From the NCBI GenBank assembly GCA_019510535.1, contig JAEKKE010000171.1:1-12031 (forward strand): a DNA stretch of 12,031 nt, in the 5' to 3' direction. Source of the stretch: Acidobacteriota bacterium (GTDB lineage: Bacteria > Acidobacteriota > Terriglobia > Terriglobales > Acidobacteriaceae). The notes under the pieces are model-generated. The model searched no databases. It worked only from the letters and a program-made list of their open reading frames with translations, and was not told where the DNA came from. A program made the translations under genes and the position numbers. Of the stretch, positions 1-6,686 are shown piece by piece. The first letter of the stretch is position 1. Each line of letters opens with the position of its first letter.

Positions 1-2
1 TC

Positions 3-146
3 TGCCTGGCAAGCCTGATCTATTACAACCGCCTGATCGCGATGCTCTTCGCAGCTCTGCTCGTCGCGGGCTATGTTGGCCTGCGCCTCGGATGGTCAAA
101 ACGCGCGAAGCGCGAGAGCCGCGACCGCATCATGCAGGAGAGGTGA
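3..146 (+). CDS. C-terminal fragment of a membrane protein (gene starts left of window)
   Basis: An open frame enters from the left edge and ends at TGA 144-146, giving 47 residues. They contain one hydrophobic segment (about LIAMLFAALLVAGYVGL) followed by a strongly basic and charged tail (SKRAKRESRDRIMQER). A hydrophobic helix followed by positive residues fits the last transmembrane helix of an inner-membrane protein with a cytoplasmic C-terminus. Too little is present to name a family. The gene converges on the minus-strand gene that ends at 230, and a fragment of repeat family A lies just after its stop. The frame is supported by its membrane-helix pattern and plausible codon use; the function is unknown. 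Confidence 0.6.
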   Translation, partial: CLASLIYYNRLIAMLFAALLVAGYVGLRLGWSKRAKRESRDRIMQER

Positions 147-156
147 GCTCGATCAG

Positions 157-180
157 GAACGCGCCTTCAGCGCTTTTAAA
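157..180. repeat. Fragment of repeat family A
   Basis: GAACGCGCCTTCAGCGCTTT is the exact reverse complement of the outer tip of the left arm at 3059. It contains the 13-nt stem-loop GCGC-CTTCA-GCGC. None of the rest of the arm (the CCTGGGGC hairpin, the GGGCTGAAGGCCC module) is present. It lies between two convergent genes. Confidence 0.7.
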
Positions 181-229
181 ACTCATCCCGCTCACCGCAA
201 CGCAAACACACAATGAACGGGACAACGGC

Positions 230-661
230 CTACTTCGCCGATTCCGCATTCACCAGATGAACTCCATTGAAATAAGCAACGCATCCGGCAATGCCGGTCG
301 GATGCCAGCTCGTTCCATCGGTAAAGCGGATCTCCGCAATCTCAGCCGTACGTAACGAGGTAATGCCAGAGACGGAAATATCGCTCTGCGTGAATCCATT
401 CGATCCCGCGCGTGACTCGATGTGGAAGGTGCGCTCTTGCTTCTCTTCCGAATCTTTCCCGGTCTTGAGATACAGATGAGACTGCGTCACGCCGCGGAGC
501 GTCATGACCGGAGCGGCATTTGCCTGCGCTCCAAAGACAACCGGACAGATCGGGTTGAGCACGTGCCGCGGATTGAACTGCAGGTCGGGCCCGTGTGGCT
601 GCTGTGCGTATGCAATTGACGGAAGTAGAGCCGCAAGCATAGAAAAAAGGATCGCCTTCAT
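230..661 (-). CDS. Small secreted protein of unknown function
   Basis: The product is 143 residues. It starts with a clear signal peptide (MKAIL, hydrophobic core to residue 16, AYA cleavage motif at 17-19, mature protein from QQP), so it is probably periplasmic. The mature part is mostly short alternating polar and hydrophobic stretches typical of a beta fold. It has two cysteines, C39 in NPICPV and C127 near the end, which could form a disulfide. From memory, the layout (a CPV motif early, a FTDGTSWHPTG-type motif before a late cysteine) resembles uncharacterised secreted proteins common in acidobacteria; this is recognition of a pattern, not a search result. GAGGGC upstream of the ATG may serve as ribosome-binding site. 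The gene lies 74 nt downstream of the anti-sigma gene on the same strand, so read-through is possible. No enzymatic motif is visible. Confidence 0.8.
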   Translation of the reverse strand: MKAILFSMLAALLPSIAYAQQPHGPDLQFNPRHVLNPICPVVFGAQANAAPVMTLRGVTQSHLYLKTGKDSEEKQERTFHIESRAGSNGFTQSDISVSGITSLRTAEIAEIRFTDGTSWHPTGIAGCVAYFNGVHLVNAESAK

Positions 662-735
662 CGTTCGCCCTCGCTATTTGTCATCTATGCGGAGAACGCA
701 TCATGCGGGAAAACTTGCAGAGAAAATTTTGAGAT

Positions 736-2067
736 TTATTTCTGCCAGTGCGTGCCGTCGTAGCTTGACCAGACCGCATCCGCATCGGTGGTGAGCGAAA
801 ACCCCTGTCCGTGCTTCGCGGCCTCGATCTGTGAGACCTTTCCGCTCCAAAGCGGCTTGATCGACTTCCAGTGTTTGCCGCTATCCGTGCTGAGGTAGAC
901 CTTGCCGATGGAATCGAGCGCGAGTACGCGGTTGCCCCGGCGGATCGTGTCTGTCAGCTGCGCGTCGCCAGGGAGAGGGGCCTTGAGCGGAGTAGGACCG
1001 ATCACGGTCGATTTCGCAGTTAGCGTCGGAGCAGACTCCGAGGCCGCTGCGATTGTATTCGCGGAGCCAACGGGTACCTGTGAGGTAAGCAGTGCAACAT
1101 CATTCGCGTGGAGAGTCAGTGGCTGGGTAACGGTCTGGAAGCCAGAAGCTGCAATCTTCAGTTTGTATTTGCCCGCCGGAAGGGAGGCGAGGGTGAAGTT
1201 GCCGGTGTTATCTGTCTTGGTTTGACGCAGTGGCATGTTAGGTTGACGGAGAGTGACGGTGGCTCCGGAGATGGTTGCCCCGGTTAGGTCGAGCACTACG
1301 CCGGCCACTTTAGCCTCAGCCCCTGCGGCGGACTGCCCATGTTCGATCCGCAACGCGAGTTGTCCATTCGGCGGAGGGAACAACTGTTCCGGAGACACCG
1401 GCCTTGCTGCAGCGGGCGCGGCATATCGAGATGCAGTGCGGCCATTCACCGGAAGATCATGCATCTGGCGGCCATTGAGCGGCGATGTAACCGCGGCCCC
1501 AGGCGTAAGCATCACCAACTGGGTCGCCCGGTTTTGCGTGGCGACCGCAACTGCATCCGTGGCCTCATGCTTTGGTGGCGCAGCCGCAGGCGGGGCGGTG
1601 GGAACCTGCTCCGCACTTCGGCGAACAGCGGTTAATGCAGACGATGCCTTCTTTGCATTCTCTTTGCTGACAGGCTTCGCCGCACTTACTTCAGGAGTCG
1701 TGTTCGCTTGCGTCTGGGGTACCGGCGGAGGAGCGACATGAGCAACGTTTGCCTTCGGTGGCGGCGGTGGTCCCTGGTGCATCCAGGCAAAGACGATCAA
1801 CACCGTAGCGCAGACGCCCAAACCGCTTGCGCCCAGTCTTGCATAGACCAGCGGCGTAAACCGCCGCCAGAAGGGAAGACGCAGCTCGGCGGCGGGTGTG
1901 GGCGTCGGCATCTCCGGTTGCATCAGGAACGCGATGCTGCGGCACCGTTCGCACACGGCCATATGAGCAAGGCTCTCCTGGCGCTCCCGCTCCGTGAGCG
2001 CGCCTTCCACGAACGCGACAAGCTGGTCCGCGTCGAGGTGGTGTCCGGGTTGGAGAGGCTCGTTCAT
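736..2067 (-). CDS. Transmembrane zinc-finger anti-sigma factor with carboxypeptidase-regulatory-like and Asp-box domains
   Basis: The product is 443 residues. Residues 10-42 carry an anti-sigma zinc-finger signature, H35-x3-C39-x2-C42 (zf-HC2/ZAS type), which in this family binds and inhibits the partner sigma factor in the cytoplasm. One transmembrane helix follows at about 74-96. A long proline- and alanine-rich linker (about 97-245) includes DLPVNGR at 204-210. A carboxypeptidase-regulatory-like beta domain spans about 254-335 (GVVLDLTGATISGATVTL ... DNTGNFTLASLPAGKYKL). The C-terminus holds a perfect Asp box, S393-x-D395-x-G397-x2-W400, and a shortened one, S435-x-DGxxW441, as in BNR/Ycf48-type repeats. 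The expected topology places the last two domains outside the cytoplasmic membrane, where they could sense a ligand. The ATG overlaps the sigma-factor TGA as ATGA, so the two genes are translationally coupled. The anti-sigma role is secure; the signal is unknown. Confidence 0.9.
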   Translation of the reverse strand: MNEPLQPGHHLDADQLVAFVEGALTERERQESLAHMAVCERCRSIAFLMQPEMPTPTPAAELRLPFWRRFTPLVYARLGASGLGVCATVLIVFAWMHQGPPPPPKANVAHVAPPPVPQTQANTTPEVSAAKPVSKENAKKASSALTAVRRSAEQVPTAPPAAAPPKHEATDAVAVATQNRATQLVMLTPGAAVTSPLNGRQMHDLPVNGRTASRYAAPAAARPVSPEQLFPPPNGQLALRIEHGQSAAGAEAKVAGVVLDLTGATISGATVTLRQPNMPLRQTKTDNTGNFTLASLPAGKYKLKIAASGFQTVTQPLTLHANDVALLTSQVPVGSANTIAAASESAPTLTAKSTVIGPTPLKAPLPGDAQLTDTIRRGNRVLALDSIGKVYLSTDSGKHWKSIKPLWSGKVSQIEAAKHGQGFSLTTDADAVWSSYDGTHWQK

Positions 2068-3017
2068 CTGGTTCCTGCCTGTTGAGGGAACGGAGAAGAT
2101 GGCGAAGCTTGCAGCAGACTTCGCAGATTGATGTCGATATCCCGCGGATCGGTTCCCAGCGCCTCTTCCGCGGCGGCACGGCTCATGCCATGCGCCTGCA
2201 AATCTTTCAGCAGCCTCTTTCGCATATCCTGCGTTAGCCGCTTCAGCCGCCGGCTCATCGTGGCCTCATGCACGCGCAGAAGCCGCGCCAACTCCAGCAG
2301 AGTACGTCCATCCAAAAAATAAGATACGAGCAGGAAGCGATCCTCCGCCGGCAACGTATTGAAGGTATTGCCAATGGCGTCCTTCAGCCGCTCGATCTCC
2401 GGTGTCGCAGGAGCAGGAGAAACGGGAGCCGCGGCGAAATCATTGTCTTCGAGCGGAATCTCGCGATGAGTGCGGCGGTGATGATCCACATGCCGCTGCG
2501 TCAGCGTGGCCTGCAGCCAGCCCATCAGCGATCCCCGACCTGTATAGCTCGCCAGCGGAGATCGGCGCACACCATCACTCTCCGTCAGACCGAAGAGCTC
2601 GGAGTAAAGCGCGCCCGCAAGATCTTCTCCCAGCGAAGCAGATCCAGTGATCCTGATAGCGGCTTGTTTGAGCGCCGCCTGGTATTGGAGGACCAACTCC
2701 TGCCACGCCGCCTCACGGCCCAGAGCGCAGGCATGCGCCAGCGCCAGTTCTTTAAGGTGGAGGTTCCGGTAAAACGCCAGCCGCTGACTGGGTGTGGATG
2801 TCTGCTGCGAAGGAAGGCCGAAGTTGTACTTCGCGCCGGCAGTTTCGAGAGCCGGCGCAAACTCCGTTTCGGAAAGCTCATAGCCCTCAGCCTGCGCCTG
2901 TGTCCACAACTCCCGCAGATCCCCGGGCGAGATACCTGCACGCTCGACAGGAGCAGCAGGAGAGACCTCTTCCGCAAGCCCGCTCTGTAACCCGTCCTGT
3001 AACGGCAGAGAATCCAC
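2064..3017 (-). CDS. ECF-like sigma-70 family RNA polymerase sigma factor
   Basis: From the GTG at 3015-3017 the product is 317 residues. A divergent N-terminal extension of about 85 residues precedes sigma region 2 (AAWQELVLQYQAALKQAA ... SLGEDLAGALYSELFG). Region 4 is a helix-turn-helix (LPAEDRFLLVSYFLDGRTLL, then LARLLRVHEATMSRRLKRL), and a basic C-terminal tail follows. This layout matches sigma factors that work with a membrane anti-sigma factor, and the next gene is exactly that, overlapping by 4 bp. The start is uncertain. The frame stays open upstream to a TTG at 3098, but those 27 extra codons run through a family A repeat, so the GTG, which lies outside the repeat, is preferred. GGGAG sits only one base before this GTG, which is too close to be an ordinary ribosome-binding site. 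Family assignment is firm; the regulon is unknown. Confidence 0.88.
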   Translation of the reverse strand: MDSLPLQDGLQSGLAEEVSPAAPVERAGISPGDLRELWTQAQAEGYELSETEFAPALETAGAKYNFGLPSQQTSTPSQRLAFYRNLHLKELALAHACALGREAAWQELVLQYQAALKQAAIRITGSASLGEDLAGALYSELFGLTESDGVRRSPLASYTGRGSLMGWLQATLTQRHVDHHRRTHREIPLEDNDFAAAPVSPAPATPEIERLKDAIGNTFNTLPAEDRFLLVSYFLDGRTLLELARLLRVHEATMSRRLKRLTQDMRKRLLKDLQAHGMSRAAAEEALGTDPRDIDINLRSLLQASPSSPFPQQAGTR

Positions 3018-3058
3018 GCTCCCAAGATACCGCGAGCGGCGCGAGTTGCGTCTTCGTT

Positions 3059-3335
3059 TTAAAGCGCTGAAGGCGCGTTCTATACCAGCCTGGGGCAACG
3101 CCCCAGGTATGAGGCACCAAAAACCGATAGAGGGCTGAAGGCCCGATCCATAGTTCCTCAGTAGATGTTGCAGATCGTTCGGTGGTACGTCGAACGATGA
3201 TCGAGGTTTGGAAACATTAGGACCGCTCCACGGGTTCCGTTCTATAGGTCGGGCCTTCAGCCCTTTATCCTTCTCCCTACCTGATACCTGGGGCGTTGCC
3301 CCAGGCTGGTATAGGGCGCGCCTTCAGCGCTTTAA
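3059..3335. repeat. Repeat family A, convergent pair of arms (copy 1)
   Basis: The ends are inverted: TTAAAGCGCTGAAGGCGCG on the left and its complement ending in GCTTTAA on the right. Each arm holds, from the outside in, the stem-loop GCGC-TGAAG-GCGC, the string CTATACCAG, the perfect hairpin CCTGGGGC-AAC-GCCCCAGG, a variable spacer (22 nt left, 21 nt right), and the stem-loop GGGC-TGAAG-GCCC. The central ~100 nt differs from copy 2 and has its own 8-bp hairpin (3174-3181 with 3191-3198). No transposase gene is present. It lies between the TPR gene end and the sigma-factor start, so it occupies the sigma operon's promoter region. Confidence 0.9.
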
Positions 3336-3375
3336 TTTGCTGCTGATTCGCTGAGACTAAATCCTTCATACCTCA

Positions 3376-4431
3376 TCACCGCAACGCAAAAACACTAATC
3401 GTACAATTCGCACACGCCGTCGCCGGTTGATGCTCTTTCACATCCTTGATCTGACGATCAAGCGATGAAAGGTCCGCCTTGCGGTGCTGCGCCTGCAGGA
3501 ACTCCCGGTATTCATACATCGAATCAAGCACGAGAGGATGCCCTTCACCAAGCCTGGACTTCATCATGACCATCCCACTGCGCAATGTCTGATCGGCGGT
3601 GGCGATATCTCCCGTCTTCCACTGTGCAAAGCCCAATGCCATAGCGGCGTGTGCCTGTTCCAGCGATCCGGAAGGGAACTCCTGCATTGCAATCTGATCG
3701 GCCTGCTTTGCTGCCTGCAGACACTCCTGCAGCTCCGATTGGTTGCATTCCGCAAAGACCAGCGTGATCAACGCGGCCAGCATGGTGTTGCCATGCCTCG
3801 GTGTGAACTGCGGATGTTCGGCCGTGGGAGCGTCCATATCGTCGGGCTCCGGCTTCGCAGAGAGCGTGTCGTAAGCGGCGCGGGCGTGCTGCTCAGCTTC
3901 CTTGAAACGATGCCGCGCCAGCAGCACCTCGGCGAGATGTTCGTGGCCGCGGGCAAGATCGATGGGGTTCCCCAGCTCTTCGCGAAGATGAAAGGCCTGC
4001 GTCCTCACCTTCTCCGCATCGGCAATGTTGCCGAGCTCAAGATAAATGCTTCCAAGATTATCGAGGGCCGTCGCATAGTTGCCGCGTGACTGCGGCGATT
4101 GCGCCAACAAGGGCAGTGCACGTTCAAAGGCTCGCTGAGACTCGGCGATGTTGCCGATATCGTGATACGAAGAGGCAAGTACAGCCCACAGATATCCAAT
4201 GCGCGCGGGAGGATCGTTCCTCTGCTCAGCTTCCTGAATCAGCTTGCGATACATCTGCTGCGTGGTTGTTGGTACAGGCTTTGCGGTATGTTCAGCGCCT
4301 GGGCTCGCTTGCATTGCAGGACGCGCGTACGCGATAGCACTATCAAAAAAGAGCGGGGAAAGTGCAGTAACGATGAGCCAGATCATCGCCAGACGTTTCA
4401 AGACGCACGGGGATACGCGAGCAGTCGACAT
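3376..4431 (-). CDS. Secreted tetratricopeptide-repeat protein
   Basis: The product is 351 residues. A basic start and a hydrophobic core (MIWLIVTALSPLFF) ending in AYA at about 34-36 form a signal peptide. At least three TPR-like helix pairs follow at about 81-112 (AVLASSYHDIGNIAESQRAF), 117-150 (ALDNLGSIYLELGNIADAEK) and 157-190 (HLAEVLLARHRFKEAEQHA), with further helical repeat-like sequence to about 320. TPR arrays are protein-interaction scaffolds; no catalytic motif is visible. The C-terminus has a CANC pair (C340, C343) twelve residues from the end. GAGGAG lies seven bases before the ATG, supporting this start. The gene stands alone: 217 nt separate it from the upstream membrane-protein gene, and a family A element follows it. 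Partner and role are unknown. Confidence 0.85.
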   Translation of the reverse strand: MSTARVSPCVLKRLAMIWLIVTALSPLFFDSAIAYARPAMQASPGAEHTAKPVPTTTQQMYRKLIQEAEQRNDPPARIGYLWAVLASSYHDIGNIAESQRAFERALPLLAQSPQSRGNYATALDNLGSIYLELGNIADAEKVRTQAFHLREELGNPIDLARGHEHLAEVLLARHRFKEAEQHARAAYDTLSAKPEPDDMDAPTAEHPQFTPRHGNTMLAALITLVFAECNQSELQECLQAAKQADQIAMQEFPSGSLEQAHAAMALGFAQWKTGDIATADQTLRSGMVMMKSRLGEGHPLVLDSMYEYREFLQAQHRKADLSSLDRQIKDVKEHQPATACANCTISVFALR

Positions 4432-4648
4432 GGGAGTGCTCCTCAGAGATAAGGTGTGAAGCCTATAGATCCTGATTACGAGCTGAGACGTCCGCGCGGT
4501 ATTGCGACGTACGCCCGCTGATACGTTTCAACTGGGACGATGGTTCCGCGCTTTCAGAAAAAATCGCGAACTTTAACCCAGGGGATTCCGTACCGGTTCG
4601 CAGTGACGGTGTGTGCAGCCGCATGAAGCGGCCCGATATCAGTGTGTG

Positions 4649-5368
4649 TCAGGTAGCCAGCGGCTGTGTGCCTTCTGCGCGTCTGGAGCTTCTCCACGCA
4701 GTCAGGACTAAGTACCACGCGGGCCAACTCAGCGCCCAGTTCGGAAGCCATGCCCCGGGATTGCGCCACATGGGAATCGTCAGCAGCGTGATACCGAGTG
4801 CAAGCACCAATGCCGCGGGAAGATAAATACGTGTGAGCCGCAGACCGCGATAGACACCCCACGCCGCGGGAATAAGGAAGAGCAGCAGGCAGAAGCGTGA
4901 GAGAGACTCCACGTGAAAACGCGCCATGCAGAAGACGCAGGGAATCGATGACATCAGCACGCTGATGCGGATGGTCTTGCGTGAGAGTGATCCCATCACG
5001 AAGCCGCCGGTCCACGCCCAGCCGATCAGCAGAATCACATTCCAGATCAGCATGGCGACGCCAGGACCAAGCGTGAGGCCGGTGCTCTTCAGAACCGTGG
5101 TATTGAACAGCCGCACATAGGTCGCGCTGATTGAGACTGACAAGGCCATCAACAGCAGGCTGCACGGCAGCGCCAGGCCGAAGGCAGCAACCCATGGGCC
5201 TAGAGTGCGCCATGGCGTCGCCTTACGGCGAAATGCAAGGCCCATCACATTCAGCAGGGCCGCCGATGTACTCTCATGTGTCTCCGCAAGATCTCCAAGC
5301 ACGGCTTCACACTCATTGCGTTCCAGAAGACGTGAAGCGACGACTTCCACGATGGTCCAACCCGTCAT
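4649..5368 (-). CDS. Multi-pass membrane protein coupled to PadR, with a permease-prefix-like N-terminus
   Basis: The product is 239 residues from the ATG at 5366-5368, which overlaps the PadR stop as ATGA. AGGAG lies six bases upstream, inside the end of padR, and fixes this start over an in-frame ATG 30 bases earlier. The N-terminal 30 residues (VASRLLERNECEAVLGDLAE at 10-29) resemble, from memory, the short soluble prefix that precedes acidobacterial orphan permeases (REAVLGDLxEEY type). The remainder is about six hydrophobic helices (for example WVAAFGLALPCSLLLMALSV and MLIWNVILLIGWAWTGGFVM). It lacks the large extracellular MacB-type domain and the FtsX fold of those permeases. It is therefore probably a reduced or unrelated membrane partner of PadR, whose expression PadR controls. 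No transport substrate can be proposed. Confidence 0.75.
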   Translation of the reverse strand: MTGWTIVEVVASRLLERNECEAVLGDLAETHESTSAALLNVMGLAFRRKATPWRTLGPWVAAFGLALPCSLLLMALSVSISATYVRLFNTTVLKSTGLTLGPGVAMLIWNVILLIGWAWTGGFVMGSLSRKTIRISVLMSSIPCVFCMARFHVESLSRFCLLLFLIPAAWGVYRGLRLTRIYLPAALVLALGITLLTIPMWRNPGAWLPNWALSWPAWYLVLTAWRSSRRAEGTQPLAT

Positions 5369-5691
5369 AGAACACTCCTGCTCTGGTTTGCCGCCCATGA
5401 GGCCCCGCGGCTGATCCGCATCACCGTCTCGTAGAACTCTTTTGCCGCGCTCAAACCGCTGGGCGTAATGCTTACCATGCGCTTGGCGCGGCCACCGCGT
5501 TCTGGCGTGGCATCGCTCATCCAGGTCTTCAGTAGACCTTTCGTCTCCAACCGGTCGATGGTGGTATACAGCGCGCCAATCGAACAGCCTCGGCCGCTGG
5601 CCTCAACCTCTTCGCGGATGGTGGCGCCATACGCCCGCTCGCCAAGCCCCGCTGCCGCCGTAATGATGAGGTACTCAAACTCTCCAAGCAT
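5365..5691 (-). CDS. PadR family transcriptional regulator
   Basis: The product is 108 residues, the usual size of short PadR proteins. The winged helix-turn-helix is recognisable: MLGEFEYLIITAAAGLGERA, then YGATIREEVEASGRGCSIGA, LYTTIDRLETKGLLKTW and the wing (ERGGRAKRMVSITPSG) with the characteristic G-R-[AP]-[KR] turn. It ends shortly after the wing, with only a short dimerisation helix (AAKEFYETVMRI). The frame is open farther upstream, but that extension would encode a family A repeat and the promoter, so the ATG at 5689-5691 is chosen. It overlaps the following membrane-protein gene by 4 bp. The TAGTACTA palindrome in its own promoter suggests autoregulation. The family is certain; the inducer is unknown. 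Confidence 0.92.
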   Translation of the reverse strand: MLGEFEYLIITAAAGLGERAYGATIREEVEASGRGCSIGALYTTIDRLETKGLLKTWMSDATPERGGRAKRMVSITPSGLSAAKEFYETVMRISRGASWAANQSRSVL

Positions 5692-5694
5692 CGT

Positions 5695-5732
5695 TAGTAC
5701 TACATTGTGAGAGTAATAAATGGGACCGTCAA
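5695..5732 (-). promoter_or_regulatory. Putative padR promoter with TAGTACTA operator
   Basis: On the minus strand TTGACG (5727-5732) is followed after exactly 17 nt by CACAAT (5704-5709), giving a sigma-70-like -35/-10 pair (5 of 6 and 4 of 6 consensus bases). The perfect 8-bp palindrome TAGTACTA (5695-5702) covers the expected transcription start, three bases before the padR ATG, leaving a very short leader. PadR proteins usually repress by binding a dyad in their own promoter, so this is a likely operator. The promoter lies between the repeat element and the gene. Confidence 0.55.
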
Positions 5733-5762
5733 GGCGAGTGAGAATTTTCTTTTGGTGGGAAA

Positions 5763-6052
5763 AGCGCTGAAGGCGCGTTCTATACCAGCCTGGGGCAACG
5801 CCCCAGGTCTCAGTGCCCACACGATGTTAGAGGGCTGAAGGCCCGCTCTATAACTCTGCAGTGAAGGCAGATTAGTTCTAATGCGCGAAACGTGTAGGAG
5901 CGGTGGACTTTAGTCCACGGTTTACCGTCCAGATGGGCTCCTTCAGCTATTTGGCATGAGGATTATAGATCGGGCCTTCAGCCCTCAGACCTCTTAACTA
6001 TCCGAGACCTGGGGCGTTGCCCCAGGCTGGTATAGAGCGCGCCTTCAGCGCT
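5763..6052. repeat. Repeat family A, convergent pair of arms (copy 2)
   Basis: It has the same architecture as the copy at 3059-3335. The first 48 nt of the left arm (from AAAGCGCTGAAGG to GCCCCAGGT) are identical to copy 1. The spacers before GGGCTGAAGGCCC are 22 nt (left) and 21 nt (right) and are unlike those of copy 1. The centre is different again and includes the hairpin GTGGACT-TT-AGTCCAC at 5903-5918. With the hairpins at 6057-6100 and the padR promoter it accounts for most of the 466-nt gap between padR and the lipocalin gene. Confidence 0.9.
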
Positions 6053-6056
6053 ACAT

Positions 6057-6100
6057 CAGCGGGCTGAAGCCCGCTGAACACCCCAGCCAGCAAAGCTGGC
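6057..6100. repeat. Two adjacent strong hairpins next to the family A element
   Basis: CAGCGGGCT-GA-AGCCCGCTG (6057-6076) is a perfect 9-bp stem and carries the same CTGAAG centre as the A modules with different stem bases. GCCAGC-AAA-GCTGGC (6086-6100) is a second, 6-bp stem. They lie 58-101 nt beyond the stop of the lipocalin gene and could end its transcription, but there is no T-rich tail on that strand. Confidence 0.6.
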
Positions 6101-6157
6101 CGGGGACCCCGCTGCTCCCACCCAAATTCAAATACGCATTCGTCCGGATCGATGTAC

Positions 6158-6640
6158 CTACTTCACTCGTTTCAACACCGTCACTGGAATCGATCCATCC
6201 GGCCGCGCCGCGACCTTCCAGGAGAGAACGTCTCCCTGCAGTTCATAAGCCCGCACCGCGGTGGTGTCATCCTGGTTCGGAACCGAAGAGCGATCGATAT
6301 GAAAGCTGATGGTGTGTTTCGTGTCATCGACGGTATAGGTACCGAAGTGAACGCTCATCTCGGTCGCAACCGCACGATACTCCTCCGGCGTTCCCTTAAG
6401 TCTGTCGCCCGAGGCAAACTTCACACGGTCTCCGCGATAGATCTGCACCGAGTAATGTCCATCCGCGGTAAAGATCACCAGGCCGTGAGGATTGGGCCCA
6501 TAGTCAGAGACGCGCGTACCATCCGGCATCAGCTTATCCGCGGCAGTAAGAGCCCAAGTGCCGACGATGGAAGAGGTCTGTGCCATGCCGGAGAGCGGAG
6601 CAAGCAGAAGCGCAGTGAGCAGAAGCAAATACCGTTTCAT
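6158..6640 (-). CDS. Secreted lipocalin-like domain protein
   Basis: The product is 160 residues. Residues 1-20 form a signal peptide (MKRYLLLLTALLLAPLSGMA, cleavage after GMA). The mature part begins with a lipocalin-like start (SSIVGTWALTAADKLMPDG) followed by NPHGLVIFTADGHYSVQIYR, the pattern of the Lipocalin_5-type family: a GTW motif, then a G-x-[LI]-x-[YF]-[ST]-x-DG turn. This family forms a small beta-barrel that may bind hydrophobic ligands, but no ligand is known for most members. A basic end (VTVLKRVK) closes the protein. The gene starts 46 nt after the LysR stop on the same strand, so it may be co-transcribed with or controlled by that regulator. There is no strong ribosome-binding site upstream. 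A longer frame on the opposite strand at this place has no recognisable protein features. Confidence 0.85.
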   Translation of the reverse strand: MKRYLLLLTALLLAPLSGMAQTSSIVGTWALTAADKLMPDGTRVSDYGPNPHGLVIFTADGHYSVQIYRGDRVKFASGDRLKGTPEEYRAVATEMSVHFGTYTVDDTKHTISFHIDRSSVPNQDDTTAVRAYELQGDVLSWKVAARPDGSIPVTVLKRVK

Positions 6641-6686
6641 GCCGCGACTCTAACAACGCGACACAGCAAGGACAATTTGATTGTTC

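Noticed and set aside
687..701. Small palindrome ATGCG-GAGAA-CGCAT upstream of the small secreted protein as an operator
   Set aside because: A five-base dyad with no matching copy near other promoters in the window and no clear -35/-10 pair beside it is within chance expectation.
1253..1741. Long plus-strand open frame opposite the anti-sigma gene
   Set aside because: It has no recognisable domain and runs antisense to a gene with a clear zinc finger, membrane helix and beta domain; long antisense frames are expected in GC-rich DNA.
3484..4089. Plus-strand frame of about 200 codons opposite the TPR gene
   Set aside because: The minus strand encodes a signal peptide, TPR repeats and a good ribosome-binding site; the plus-strand product has no such features.
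4618..4632. Hairpin GCCGC-ATGAA-GCGGC downstream of the membrane-protein stop as a terminator
   Set aside because: The stem is only five pairs and no T-run follows on the minus strand, so an intrinsic terminator cannot be supported.
4554..5213. Minus-strand frame overlapping the PadR-linked membrane protein
   Set aside because: It lies in a different frame of the same strand with histidine- and arginine-rich sequence and no hydrophobic pattern; the chosen frame has six helices and a coupled start.
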